DNA from: Himantopus leucocephalus
Lineage: Eukaryota; Chordata; Aves; Charadriiformes; Recurvirostridae
Assembly: GCA_003993805.1 (NCBI GenBank)
Contig: RSEF01000014.1
Location: 5,519,393-5,583,392 of the forward strand
Reading direction: 5' to 3'
Length of the DNA stretch: 64,000 bases
The stretch's first letter is position 1. Every line of letters begins with the position of its first letter. The translations under genes and the position numbers were made by a program. Below, piece after piece: positions 27,288-40,854 of the stretch. The notes below the pieces were generated by a model. That model was not told the origin of the DNA. It saw nothing but the letters and a program-made list of their open reading frames with translations, and ran no database searches.

Positions 27288-27559
27288 CTACTGGAAAACC
27301 CTCAGTATTGTGCAAACATTTGTTCTTTGATTTACCATCTTTTAGCTTTGAGCAAAAGCTAAAAGCTACATGAGCAAATGAATGGAAGAAAAATGCATCA
27401 AGCTTTACAACATAAAAAGACAAGACATTATCTCTGGCTCAGGAAATCCTGGAGCCAAGGCCCTGGAAGCTAGGAGAGCCTTCCGGCAACGTACCCTGGT
27501 AGCTTTGCCCTACTCGCATGGTCCTCCACCATCCCTGCAGACAGGACACCGGGACAGCC

Positions 27560-27770
27560 AGCCCTCTGTCATTCTTAGATTCTTATTGATCCAACAAAGA
27601 ACCTTCTTTCTTATTCTGTCAGAGTAAAGTTTCTTTGTGACCTTTGGCTCAAAGCTTTTTGAAAGGTTAAATATATTATATCAACCACATCAGCCTTAGC
27701 CAAAGGATTGTTGAATCCTTCTGAGAACTCTATCAAACTTGTTAGGCGGGTGATATTATTATAAAACGTT
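27560..27770 (-). mobile_element. Ancient CR1 LINE, right part
   Basis: Continuation of the old reverse-orientation CR1. TCAAAGCTTTTTGAAAGGTT, AATATATTATATCAACCACA and GAGAACTCTATCAAACTTGT correspond to consecutive consensus blocks downstream of those at 26.4-27.2 kb. Similarity fades near 27770. The piece from 27290 to 27560 is uncertain. Confidence 0.65.
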
Positions 27771-28991
27771 CGATATAACATTTTTGCTTGCGTTTAAGTA
27801 CAGAGCACAAAACCCTTGATGCTGCTCCAAGAACCTCACCTTTTGCATGTTAACTTGCTGGGATTAACTGTGCAACTAACGCATATTAATAATTGATCTT
27901 TGCATTGAATTTTGTACCGATCCTTTTCCAGAATATTTTTAAAAAATTAATTATCTTGCTTGATAATTCTCACTTTCAAATGACCTAAATTAAGCTGAAA
28001 ATCCTTGCACCGTGACGATGAACAATGCACCCATCTGCCAATACCCCAAAACTATGCCACAGAAATTTCAGGTACAACTAAGAAGTCGTCTCTCCTATTC
28101 ACTGGGCAAAAGTTACAAACTTTTCCATAGAAGCTGGTTGATCTACAACATGTTCAGCACAGAAATGTCTCCTTTATAAATATGCAGCTTGAATTGCTTA
28201 AATTATTTGTAAGCCTGACCCCTGCTGGTAATTTTCAGATATTATAAAGTATCATCTTTTTTCCACTCTTGGAAGCTTCTAAAATGCTGAGGAGCGGCTT
28301 TTAGCATTGTCTAGGCCATTAAAAAAGATCATCAATAATTTCCAGAAAAGACACAAAGCTAGCGGGGATGAAGGGTGCTGAAGAAGCAGGAGACCGAAAA
28401 GGTCGGAAAAAATGGAAATTCAAATTGGAATTAATGCTTTTAACGGCGTGTTTCTAAATGGATTGCAGAACAGGCCACAAGAAGAGCAACGCTCTTCTCC
28501 GAGGAACAACAGCACAGCAGCTACTGAAAGGTCAGAGCCAGACACAGGACTCTCATCAGTACTTTCTCCATACTTGACATGCTGAATTTTAATTTAGAAC
28601 ACATTTTTCTCCATCCAGCCTCCCAAATAAGCTGTGATGTTGCCGTTACCCGCCTGCAGAACTTCTCTCCGCATGGAGGTTTAAGCTCAGGCCTCTTTGA
28701 TGCCCTTTAAAAATCACTCATAGCAAGAAACCATTTCACAAAGATCCGAGACAAAGCGAACCGTAACAAGGGTAGGTTTAAGCCACTATATTTTTACGCT
28801 ATTTCATCTGCAATTTTAAGATTTAATACTTTGTTTGTGCCCTTCGTTCCTCAGTGAGGAGAGGGCGATGATTCATAGCCCGGGCGCTCGCAGTCGTGCA
28901 GCAGTGCGCAGGAGTGCACCTGAAGTTCACAGCCTCTCCCCCAGGAGCCCCTGGGCCCGTCCCTCAGGTGCCTGCTCCTCCCCAGCGCCCG

Positions 28992-29449
28992 CTGTCGGGG
29001 TATCATGGGGGTATCCTCCTTCCCAGCACACCACTGTTGGGGTATCATGGGGGTATCCTCCTCTCAAGCACCCCGCTGTCAGTATATCACTTGGGGTATC
29101 CTCCTTCCCAGCACCCCGCTGTTGGGGTATCATGGGGGTATCCTCCCTCCCAGCACCCCGCTGTTGGGGTGTCACTGGGGGGCCCCCCTTCCCAGCCCCC
29201 TGCTGTTGGGGTATCGGGGGGTATCCTCCCTCCTAGCACCCTGCTGTCGGGGTATCACGGGGATATCCTCCTCCCAAGCACCCCCTGTTGGGGTATCATT
29301 TGGGGTATCCTCCTTCCCAGCACCCCGCTGTCAGGGTATCACCGGGGTATCCTCCTTCCCAGCACCGCGCTGTCGGGGTATCACGGGGGTATCCTCCTCC
29401 CAAGCACCCCCTGTTGGGGTATCACTGGGGTATCCTCCCTCCCAGACAG
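28992..29449. repeat. Minisatellite, 11 tandem copies of a 41-43 bp unit
   Basis: Copies start at 28992, 29034, 29076, 29119, 29161, 29203, 29244, 29285, 29328, 29370 and 29411. Each unit opens CTGTTGGGG or CTGTCGGGG, contains GGGGTATC twice and ends CAGCACCCCG or a close variant. A partial copy precedes the array at 28977-28991. The unit ending CAAGCACCCCC occurs in copies 7 and 10, hinting at a three-unit higher-order period. Because the unit is close to 42 bp, several frames stay open on both strands (the longest is 28896-29690, plus strand), but the predicted protein is only the repeat translated. It lies in the 9.1-kb MAD1L1 intron. Confidence 0.96.
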
Positions 29450-32400
29450 CGTGGGGCTCCCCGCCATGCGCGGGGGAGGTCAGCCCACCGAGCTCCCCTC
29501 CTCTGTGCCCTTCGGAGACAACCCTTGCTGCTTCCTCTGCGCTGAAGACAGGGAACATCGCTGTAACCTCTTTGCACCAGAGAGGTTTTTAGGACTGACT
29601 AGTGCTTCCACTACTTATCCCTCTTCTAACCTATTTTTAACACTGTTAAGTGTTCTGGATCTCCAGTGGGAAAGCATTAAGAACCATTAGCAAACAGTTT
29701 GTGCTATTCTAGCTTTGCTTTCCAGCCCTGGGGAACTCTTCCCAATGGCAAAGAGAGAGAAGCAAGGGAAATCCTATCTATATATAAACACAGCAAAGCA
29801 TTTGCAGCTGGTGGTTAAGATACGGCAGTCAAATATTGAAAAATATTTACTTGCTTGGCACTGGAATTTTTTCATTTACGTAAATTCAGGTACAGGGCCA
29901 ACTGTGTACCGCTTTTGGATGCAGCAGCATCCCCAACGGCAGCCTCGGTCCGCATGCACCTCGGGCTCCCTCTGTCCGGGGACACCTGCACAAGATGGGT
30001 GATGCTATTTTATCACCAACTCGCACGCCTCAACTTCTTACATATGGGAGTTACTTTCAGGTAGGGAGAACAATCCAAGATAAATCCATGTGAGAACTAC
30101 AAAAAGCAGAGTACAGGAACATCTGGGTACAGCACAGCCATCTATCAACCTAACATCTGGCCCGGAATGAATGCTGGTGCCCATTTTAAAAGCAGCCTTG
30201 TGGCACGAGGAAAGAAGAAACATCAGTTACTTTCTGAAATACTGACACCATTCTCAAGTTTTGTGATACAGGGGAAAATCATTCAGATTAATTTCTGGAA
30301 AATTTACCAACTTCTCCATACAGGGGTTTGAAAACATGAAAATATTTAAACTGTAGCAAAGATCTCTTTGCATTCCTGGAAGACTTTTCCTGCTTCAGAT
30401 GCAGACAGCTTAACCCTGAGTCGAAGGCTCCACAGCCACAAGATCAATTCAAACCTTCTCCACAGCCTTTCATAGGATCAAATTTAGATTCACTGGCACG
30501 TGCTCAGACTTGTGGATTTTCCCACTTTTGAGAACTGAGCTTTACATTGCCCGTACTGCGTGTTTCACTGCCCCAGGTTAGAAGAGGGAACAAGAGGGAA
30601 AAAAAAAACCAACCCTGCAGCCTCAGATCTTCTGAACGCTCGCGAGGATCAGGAGACACCCCACCACAACTACCTAAGAAGTGCGTCGATGGTGAGCGAC
30701 GGCTGCTCGAGGGAAAGGCTGGGCTGCTCCTATTTTAGAAAGGCAGAAGGGGGGAATCTCTTTGATTTTCAACAGCATCGAGGCACTTCCAAAAGTCCCT
30801 CTCAGTCCAGAGCTTTTCAGTGGAGCTAACCAGCAACAACTGCCCACCATCACCCCTTTATCGTTCTTTTATTCATTTTTAATCTTCTCAGATGTGTTAT
30901 GCGATTGCCTGTAGAGCAGCGCGGCTATCGCCGATGAGGACATGTCTCATAGAGGCCCCATCTGCGAAGAGGACATGGCCATGTGGAAAAGCTATTGCTG
31001 AACAGGAAACTATTGAATGGAGCAGAAAATGTATGTGTTGGGAAGATGCTATTAAGGGATCCAGATGGCACTGAGATGGTGTTAGGAGCAGAGCAGACAG
31101 AATTCCAGCAAGTGTGACTAATAGGCATTGGCAAGGACATGAATTTCTTTTGAATTACTGTAACTCTACCCAGTCACTAAATCCACAGAAAACATTTAGG
31201 ATTTACTGGGGTTGCAGCTTGACAGCAGAAAGAAGAAGTTCAGATTTGTTCCAGCTGAAAAGGTCCTTCAGCTGTTGCCACTTAAGTCTTTAGCGAAGTT
31301 CTTTTTAAATATATTACTTTTATTTATAGGTTCTGAAATACTAGTTTCTGCACAGTTATCACCTCCCCTCTAAAAGGTGCTAATGCCTAGATGCTCTCCG
31401 CTTTCCTATACCCCACAGCGCACAAACTCAACAGTTTGACCACTTTTCCTTTTCGTAAGATCCACAGAATATAAACAAATATGATTTCAGAGGGAGCAGC
31501 AAGAAGTGTGAGAAATGACAGCATTAGCACCGGCTTTTATTGTCTCTTCAGAACCGATGATGCTGGGAGAGAGTTTCACATTTAAAGTTATAAAAGGTCT
31601 GACGAAAGAGCACTTTGTTCTCAAGAGAAGGAGGAAAAACTGATAAAGTCTTTCAAGTTTCTCGCTGAAAATTTACTTTCCATACTAAAGAAAAATGTGA
31701 CCGAAGATATATCTTTAAAAGCTCTCATTCACTCACAGGAGGTGAATACAGATTCTAATGATCAATATAGATTTTTTTTTTCTCCTTTATGTCTCGTCTG
31801 CTTCTGTTTTCAGGAGTTGGCTTCTAACCACGGGGTGTATATGGAAATGCCTGCAGGCTCACGGTCCGTTCCTGCCCTGCAGACTCCCCTTGGTGGCTTC
31901 TGCTGGTTTTCCTCTATTTTTCACATTCCTTCATGACAGCAGCTAACTGGAGAGGCTGGGCTCCGTCCAGAAGAGCAGACGCATCGTACTGCAGGTTAAT
32001 GGGATTTCAAAGACCACAATAAACTACAGAAATGGAAATAACTCCCTCATATGCTGTGGCATTTCTTTCTCCACTTTCCAATTTGAAAGTTTGCATTCTG
32101 CCCCCTGTTTTCTGCCAGAATTAATTTCTGGCAGCGGTCTGTAGAAGGAAGGACTAACAGTGGAGCTCATGTTGCTCGTTCCTCCTTAGCCGCTACGTAA
32201 AATTGAGTAAAGCCTGTTGAGGCCCACAAGGACAGAGGAGGGGGACGAGCAGAGCAGACCTAATCCCTTCCCGTAGTGATCCCTGTTCGCCTCCAAAACT
32301 CTTCTGTTCTTTAATCACAGCTACTCAATTCACCGCTGCTGTACGAGGAGGACACATCCAGCCAGCCGCGAGCAGCGTTCTGGCGTGGACTGCAGCGCGT

Positions 32401-35239
32401 TATTCCTGCACCCCAAAAGCCTGGGGGAAGACAGCGATTTATCTGGCGCTCCTTTGGGAAGGAGCCTCTTCTACGAAGAAAGAACTTGATCCAGTTTCTT
32501 GTCCAATGCACATAAAAATGCCAGAAAACACGAAATAAGGCCCAACCATATCCTTTGACTGCTTAAGCCTAGAAGGATAAGGAAAAAATCTTTACGGAGT
32601 TGACTCTGCAATGCTGAATGGTGTGCCTGAGAGCCTGAGAAGGCACCTGAAGCAGCAATAGTAGCCAACGGTATGGAAAAAGGAGCAGGGACTGGCTTCC
32701 CAGTTCTCCAGCAAAGAGAGCTCCAGCAGAAAGAGCACACTTTGCACCAAGGCTTTTACTGTTAGAGCTGAGCAGCCAAAAGGGTGATTAAAACCAAACA
32801 AATCCATGTTTTTTTGGAACAGCTTTGTAGCTAAACGACTAGCATCAGGGCCTGGGACAAGCATTTAAATCAGCCGTAACAACAAAAAGTGGTTCAGTAC
32901 AAAGCGACAGAGAAGACAGCCTGGAATTAGATCCCGGGACTGTGGCCTCTGTGGATCCATAGCCTCAGGAGCACGCAGTACTGAAACGGGAAAGAGAAGA
33001 AAAGACAGAAATATCACCATGAAACAACTGCAGAGGCTTAGCCTCTTTGCTGAAACAGCTTTCAGAGTACGGCTCATCACTGGAGAATAGCTCCGCACCA
33101 CCAACGGCTTTACTGGGAGTGGGCCTGTCTTTCTGACAGACTTTGTGTGGAGGCTCTGACACAATTTCACAAAAGGAAGAAAGAGATGAGATTAGCAGCC
33201 AAAAAAATTCTTTAAAAACAAAAAAGAGAGCGGAACAAAACTGTTATCTAGAGGGTTTTAGGGCTACCTTTGAGCAGAACCTAACGCCACAATCCTGTAA
33301 CGAGCAGGTACTTGGGGGCTCCGCTTGTCCCTGCCCAGGAAATAAGTTTTAATTCAGGGCAAAGCCAGCCATCTCCACCCCCACTGCCAAGAGCCTTCCC
33401 CAGTATGAAGTGGTCCTGGACTACGTGGCAATCCACCTGCTTCCCCCTACACACGCTGTTCCTGAAGCTGCTCAGTGAATAGATGGCAAATGCTGCTCAC
33501 TGAAGATAAACACCAAATAATGAGTCTTGGAGGTGAAAATAAAAAGACCGAACGTCTCCTCCGTGAAAGGGTGCTGCAGTTCATCCCAGCCCAGGGAGGG
33601 AGAGACCGAGGTGGTACTGTTGAAATACTCTGAAAACCTTCAGCTCCCAGAAGACCACAGGCAGGATGCTGCCTTTACTGATAGAGAGGCATAATATTAA
33701 TCAGGAGCGACGGGTTTAACGTTGCGGAGGAGGTGCTGAATACTCCTGCAGCAGTACAAACATCAGGTTTCAGAGGGTCTAGTGTGCCTTCGCAAAGGAA
33801 AAACCTGAATGAGCTCTGTTCAAACAAACACCCACAATACGCAAAAGCAGACGGAGACAGGTTTATCCCCCTGAAAAAGGGAAGGTGAAGCCATAGCATT
33901 CTATCCTCTACCAGAACTCAACCATATGATACAATAAAAAAGGCAGATGTATGCCTTGGGTCTTCAGAACTATTACACCGTCCTTGAGGGAACTATAGGA
34001 GTGAGTCCCCAAGATTAGGTGTACAGCCCTAAAACACACTGGAATAGCTTCGCCGAACGTGTGTTGTTTTCACACACCTCCCCTCTGCTATGGAAGTGGG
34101 CATTCAAAGCCATAAACCAAGCTCCAGAGGCAAAGCACAGGAGCAAAGTCATAACGAACAGGCCAGTAATTTCTGCTTTCTGCAAGATTCTGCTTGCTGC
34201 AGAATCTTGCTTTCAGTCCTAAGAGGCACTAACGCTTTATAGTGATGGAGCTGAAAATATAAAAGAATTAAGAAATGAAACTCCAGCCAAAGTCTTACAT
34301 CAGCTGAGAATAAAAAACTCAGCCTGTCAAGATCTGATTTGCTCAGCTTAAATAAAAGGAACTTTATTAAACATTCAGAAACAGATGAACTTTTCTGTGC
34401 TCGCTATTTATTGTGTCACTTGCTCTGGAATGGAAGCTGTAAATGCTTTAATAAATACATGGAAAGGTTGTCTACCTTCACTGTAGCTTTTGTAAATGCT
34501 CATGTATTCTCTGCTAAAATGCTGTTTTGTAACTCCTCTTTCACCGAATCACAACAGGTACCCCTCTGCCATCTGCAGCAATGCACGAGGGGAAACAGCC
34601 CTCTTTTATCTCCAGTGCTACACGCACACCAGTATTACAAAGGCTGGATTCTAAACCTCTTCACATACATGCCAACAGATCCCGTATTTACAATCGAGAT
34701 TTGGTCAAAATAAGAAACAAACAGCAATGCTGTTTCCACAGCAAAGAAAGTCAACAGGGGGAATAGTGACGCAGGAGGCAGTCTTGTGAATCTAATGAGA
34801 GCAAGAGACCCCAAACATTAAAGAAAAGAGCCTGTGGCCTCCCAAAAGACAGTCAAGCTTATAAAGAACCTAAATGCAGGAAAGATCAGGGGCTGAGGCT
34901 TTCTGTTAATGCTTCATGGCTTTCTCATGTCCATAAAAGCTGGCGAGAAAGTAAAAACTGTGCTCGGGAGAAGAACATCCTACTTCAGAAATACCAGGAA
35001 AACACGTTGTGATCGATGCTGCCACGCTGCTCCCCGGAGAGCAGGCAGCCTATATACATAGGCAGTCTATGCACATATATTTTTTCATGCACTGTAGTAT
35101 GGTGAGGTCCCGTACCTGGTGCTCTACCACGAGATGGCAATAACCAGAGCAGGCAGTGAAACTACCCTGAGCATTTCCCTTCTCATTAGTTCCACTGCAA
35201 AGAGTAGAATCTTCTCAGCATTCCTCTTGCTTTGCCTAC

Positions 35240-35328
35240 CTGAGCGTGTCAACCTCCTCCTTGGTGATGACGGTACTCTGCTCAGCTGTGCACTCTTGAG
35301 ACTTCAGGACCTTCATCTCCACCTCCAG
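35240..35328 (-). CDS. MAD1L1: MAD1L1 internal exon (coiled coil, second of three)
   Basis: This 89-nt exon encodes LEVEMKVLKSQ followed by ECTAEQSTVITKEEVDTL, plus the first two bases of an arginine codon (AG|G). It matches the human MAD1L1 stretch LEMELKMLKSQ..SAEQ..REEADTLR, about residues 473-502, with no length difference. In gene sense the acceptor is ttctcttctgcag and the donor is CAG|GTAGGC. It starts in phase 0, matching the end of the exon at 55315-55371, and ends in phase 2, matching the start of the exon at 26060-26150. The protein segment continues the dimeric coiled coil leading to the MAD2-binding motif. Skipping this exon alone would shift the frame. An alternative coiled-coil gene is unlikely because KSQ..AEQ and EEVDTLR fall in the order and spacing of MAD1. 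Confidence 0.94.
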
Positions 35329-36784
35329 CTGCAGAAGAGAAAAGGCATTAGTTCCTCCAGTACTAATAAGTGGGACACAGGAACAGCAAAGGGAGGAGGA
35401 GGAAGTCACGATGTTCTGCACAGACCAGACCTTTCTCAGGATATAGACACGAAGCGCAGCTCTTCATGTGTTGAATGTCAAAAACCTCGGCTAACCCTGC
35501 TTCCCTTCGCAATCCCTTTTGCATTCCCCAACATTTTCTCCAGGGTAGATGAAGCACAGAAAGTTGATTGCTTCTAAGCAAAGCTGCTGCTTCTCTTCCA
35601 GCTGATTCCCCAACCTGTCCCCCATGGATAATGGGATGCAGAGAATTATCTATGTGGTATTAAGAGCTTCCTGGTACCCGAGATTCACTATTGACAGTTC
35701 AACCTCATTTCACTTCAATTCCTCCCCAGAAGAGGTGAACCGCTGGATTATGCTGTCTTGTCCAGGACAACTCTGAGACACATACATTGAATCTAAAAGA
35801 CTGGGGAATATTTCCAGCACTTTCCAATATACACTTCTAGCTCAAGCTGCTCAGGTAGGTCTGGTGGAACAAACAAACAATTACGAATACTTTCTGCCTC
35901 TGGCCTTGTTTGGGAAGGAACTCACAAGAAAGTACCTCAAAACTCTACGGACATGAAAACTTCTTACCCAGACTCTACCACTCCCAGGTTCCCTGGCTTA
36001 CGGGAATCTGTATCCCTAATTCAGCTACCAAGACAACGCACAGATTGATAAACGACACGTGTTACCTGTTTCTAAACCCCTCCGAAAATGATTTCTGACG
36101 GAATGTAAGCAGAGACAAACTACCCAGAGGATACTCAAACTTCTGTTCCAGCCCCATCTCCCAGCTTAGACCTCCTTCACACTCATCCTTCAGATTGTGG
36201 ATTTCCTTTCGTCATCTGTCTTTTAGCACCTGGCAACTAATTCCCCTAATAAATCTATTGACAGAAACTATATTTTTCACTCAGGAGGAAAACAATAAGC
36301 AATCCAGTCCTAATTATAGATGCAAACTCATAACCACAGAGAGCTCAGCATCAGGGAAATAATCCATTAATACACCATTCCCTTCAATAGCACCAATTAC
36401 ACCTGCAGAACAAAACATCCCATTGCAACAGCAAACTTGATGCAAAGACAGCAAGCTGGCAGAAACTCCCCGTTTTTACAAGGAAGAGGAGCACATTGAC
36501 GTGTGCAGCCATATTGCTCAGCCAGAACTGAAATTCTGACATGCTGCCTCTTCGCCCTCCCGTTCTTGCCAGAAAAGAGACAGAGCGTGGCAGTGCTGTT
36601 AGCGGGAAAGGGCAGGAAGGGGATGGTTGGGTTATTCTCCCTCCCCTTTCTGACACCGCAGGGACACAGCAGAAGAGAGAGGGCAGAAAGCGGTTTTAGC
36701 CCAATTTCCCCCTGGCGCCCCGAAGCCCTGCGTTCTCCCCCTGCCTGTCAAAAGGCATCCGGGAAGAAAAAATAAGCAAAGGCC

Positions 36785-36960
36785 CACCTGCATCATCAGG
36801 CTGTACAAATGTTAATGTATATTAGCTGCCTGATAAGATTATCACAGCCAGAAATGCTTCCCTCAATTTTCTGATTACTGAGCTTATCTCTCCCAGCTCA
36901 GCCCATCACAGATGGCTGGGGATAAAGCAAGCGCGCCAGATAATTCCAGGAATGTGAATA
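36785..36960. promoter_or_regulatory. Candidate enhancer: GATA-motif cluster with E-box
   Basis: Within about 175 bp there is a CACCTG E-box, the near-palindrome TGATAAGATTATCA (36831-36844), TTATCT (36884-36889), GATAAAG (36921-36927) and AGATAA (36938-36943). Five GATA-type sites at this density exceed what I would expect by chance. The function is inferred only. Confidence 0.35.
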
Positions 36961-39900
36961 AAAGGTACCGGGACGAGGAGCAGGCTTCAATTCCAACCTA
37001 CTTCTAGCAGGAAAACACTCATTATATATCTCCCGTTTCCCGCGTCTGCTGAAGCCTGGATGCGTTTGCTATTTAAGAGTCTTGTGCTGCTTTCTGGACT
37101 GCATGCGGACAGCGTTTGAAGATGGAAGGGCTGGTAAATATGTTATTTATCATAGGCTAAGCGGGCTCAGCCTTGAGTCCAACTGCCACCTGCTCACCCA
37201 CACAAGCAGATAAATCACGGCCACCTTCTTGGGGGAGAAGGGGGGACGAAGGGGGTGGGCGAGTAATCTGCTGTTGTGATCTGGGGTCTCTCGTGTTGGC
37301 TGCATAGAGAGGAAAAAAATGGACTGCGTAATGGGAAAAGGAGACGGGAGAGTGAATGCACACACGCTCAAGTGAATGCTGCCGTGGAAAGCATCAGTGC
37401 GGGGCTCGCCTGATATACAGCGGTGACAAATTAGTGCCAGGTATGCTCAGTAGCAGCGTGATGAGATTCTGCTGGGTTTCTAAGAGTCAGCCCTTGAAGG
37501 AGAATGAGGAGGGAAGGGCACAGGGACTGTAAGGGCATTTAATGTCATTTCTGTGTTCTCCCAATTTTCAAGCGCCAAAACTACCTGGACTGAAAATCCG
37601 ACGTGCCTGCGGTGAGAAGGGAGAGGAGGGCACGGTCATAATCTTTAGAGATGAAACGGGCTCGAGCGGTTCAATGTTGACACGGAGCTGCTTCCCTCAA
37701 CTAGGATTAGATCTGCTGTAGAGTTTTGAGTTCAGGCCAAGGCACAACTTTGTGCCACAGCAAATTACTGTCATTAAAACCTCATTAATCGTTTATTTAA
37801 AAAAAATAAAGCAAACCAGTTAAGGTATTAAGTGTTTCATTCAAAATATGCAGCTTGTTTCCTTTAATTGTTTAGGTTTCAGTGAGGAAAACATCCCTGC
37901 CTACCAGTCTCACAGAAGACATTAAAAATGTTATGTCTTTTTCAGGGCAAAAAGAAAGTTAGTTGAGATAAGATGGAGCAGCTTATTGTTGGGATCCAAT
38001 TCTGCTTTTCCGAAGGCAGCACAGTGCAGGCAAGTTGGTCCTTACGAAACAAGAATGAAGAAAACAGCAAAAAAGAGCAAAAAATAAAGAAGCCACTGAT
38101 AAAAGCCTCCTCTTAGTTGCAGTTTTGCCTGCGGGACAATCCAAGCAGAACATGATCTCAGCAGGCTCTGGTCGGAGCTGGCACACCGGTACGAGTGTGA
38201 CGCGGTGTTGGACATTGCCGCCGCCTGCTCCTCCAGCCGGACACTCGCTGCGTTCTGCACATGGTGCAGTCAAGACAGAAAGCAGAGGAAAGAGGAAGAA
38301 ATGCAGCAGAACTGTATGAGGAAAACAAGCAACAGGAAGGCAGCGATAGAAGTACAAACCCATGTCCTACATAATTTTCAGCACTTTGTGCAAGCCTAAG
38401 AGGTGGGGAGGTTACCGAGCGCGTTCCCTTCCACGCAGCCCCTCGGGATAGCTCCGGGGACCGGGTGAGAGATATGAAATGACTCACCGCGGATGGCAGT
38501 TTGTCCCTTCCTGTCCACTTGTCCTCTCAGTACCAGTGGCATAGAACGGCCTCAAGAAGGGACGAGGAGAGGAAGAGCCTATCTCCTCTTGCTGTTCTCT
38601 CTGCCTGACTCCCATCACATCCCTCTTCCTCAATTAATTGAGGTCTCTCTTGTTCACCAGATGCCACTTTGAGCAGGCATTTTCTGCTTTTTGGACTAAC
38701 TCAATATTCCTGTCTAAACTCTTCCAATTTTTATCAATAATTTTCTATAACTGGCTGAGTTAAACTTTCATTACTTTGAATACATTAAACTAGCAGAAGC
38801 CATTACCCAGCAGAGAGGGGAAAAGAGCTGCTCAAATTACAGCTCGTTGCTGTATTCCCCCATTCACCACCGAACGACCTAGGTCAGGCTTGGATCCTTC
38901 AGCTCTCCTTTATGTTGATCTGGCTCTTTTAACCAGCATCCAGAGCAGAGAGAGACCATTGTCCCGAAATACAGCGTTGCATCTCTTATCCTGAAAACTG
39001 CACGAGAGGGACCCAAGTACCTACAACTCCTGCAGGAGCTTCAGGGTTCATACTGCCCAGGATCAGCCCGCAGTGACATCCCCACCGTACAGAACACATC
39101 AGCAACCGGAAAAGAAAACAAGCTATTATTTTTAAGTTTTTTGAAAGTTACCCAAGGTTTTTATGACACTAGTAAAGGCAGAATAATGATTAATGTCTGA
39201 GCCCATGACTTGTGAATAAAACACATAAACAGGTACTTAACATTTTGAGCATGTGATGTTCTTTTCTCAGAATATACCGGAGCCTCCTGCTCTCAACCTA
39301 ACATGATCCTGTTTATCCCAAGCCTTTTCTGCTCTCTTTCACCTCATAAGCATGAATTTCAGTCCAGCTTTATTGCTCTTGATAGAAAGCGATCAGGACA
39401 CATCCAGTATATAGAATGTCCACTTTCACAAACACACAAATACCCCAAAAGACGAAATGCAGATACTTTTTCCAAATTAACTAGTCAAAACCGAGAAAGA
39501 GAGGAAGGAAGAACCTGGATGGATTTTCATCTACTGTTTAATTGAATGAACTATCGTTCTTCTTTCAGCCTTACTTTTAAACCTGCCTGGACAAGATTTC
39601 AAGATGGTGGTTCTCCTCCAAGTGCTAATGACATACAAACACCCACAGCAGCGTAAGAAATGTGTTCCTCGCTGGCTCTCTCTTCTGTAGGAATTATTTA
39701 AAGATATATGAGATGACAGGAGAAACATAAAATTCTAAATTCATCTCCTGACAGCTAGAAGAAACAAAACTTCACTTTAGACAGCTGATTTTCTTGGTTT
39801 ATTTCTGGCATTTGTCACGCCTGACCCATATTTGTCCCCTCCAAAACAAGCCCTCTGCGCCTCCGCAATGCCACCGACCTGCTGTTCCTCCCACCCGATT

Positions 39901-40854
39901 CCAGCGGGCTTCAGCGCTCATGAAGACAACCCCTTCCAAGCATCCTACTGGCCTACTGTCCACAACCCATCTTCAAAAGGCGACTTAAGCTTCTAAACCA
40001 AACCAGTCCCCCGTGAAAACCACATTTATGAACTTCTGAAAATTTTAACGCACTGCCCAAAATAACGACCCAATCTCTGTTCAGGTGCCTCCTTTTGGGT
40101 AGTAAAGGACTCAAAATCTAAAGTATTTCAACTCACTGCTAAAGTTAGGATTTGCATGTTGAAAAAAAGGGGCCGGTTTATTCGCCCACATCATGTACAC
40201 ATATTTCACAGAACACATGCTGGAGACACACAGTTATTATTTGAATAATGAGTGAATTTTAGTGAGGGGCTGATACAGCAATCTTACCCTGATGAAGTGT
40301 GCCTGCACGTCATTCAGCATTCTTGGAACTGTAAAAAAGCAGGAAATGCTGAATCCATTATAAACGTCTAAAGGTTTATTTAACAATGGGCTGATGCAAC
40401 ATCCTTTCAAAGGCCTTCCTCAGCAAAAGAGCTGATTTTAAAAGGCAGAGATAAATAGGAACTGAATTGCACGGAGCCAGCATGGAAAGGTGAATCGAGA
40501 GGTTGTGTTTGACTACAAGTCTCAACACAATTCAAGAAGGTATTTAAATACATAAATATTTAAATGTATGAAAACCAAGCAGACTTGGAAAGGAAGAGGG
40601 TGCACTAAAATAGACAAGAACAGAGAAACGAGACCCTGAGTATGACCCATACGCTGAGGTTTGAAAACAGGCAAACTACTGTTCCCCAAGAGCTCGATAC
40701 GCCAGTTACTCCAGTGATGCTATTTGTGCTTCCCTCCAAAGGACGTAGCAGTGACTAAGGATCTCCTGTCTGTCTTCCCACAGAGCAGCATGGCAAGCTT
40801 GGTGACCTCCTGTTGTCTTCAATCTTATAATCTGGCATCAGGACAGAAATCAAA

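Larger units (their letters stand above)
26151..35239 (-). other. MAD1L1: MAD1L1 intron, about 9.1 kb, phase 2
   Basis: The donor CAG|GTAGGC is at 35239 going down and the acceptor ccccag ends at 26151. The intron splits an arginine codon (AG|G). It holds an ancient CR1 with a younger CR1 inserted (26.4-27.8 kb) and an 11-copy minisatellite (28.99-29.45 kb). From 29.5 to 35.2 kb I see no repeat or gene that I can name. Confidence 0.88.

Noticed and set aside
28896..29690. Longest open frame in the window (264 codons, plus strand)
   Set aside because: It is the translation of the 42-bp minisatellite with flanks; repeated GYHGGILLPSTP-like words, several open frames on both strands and no splice or codon signal of a gene.
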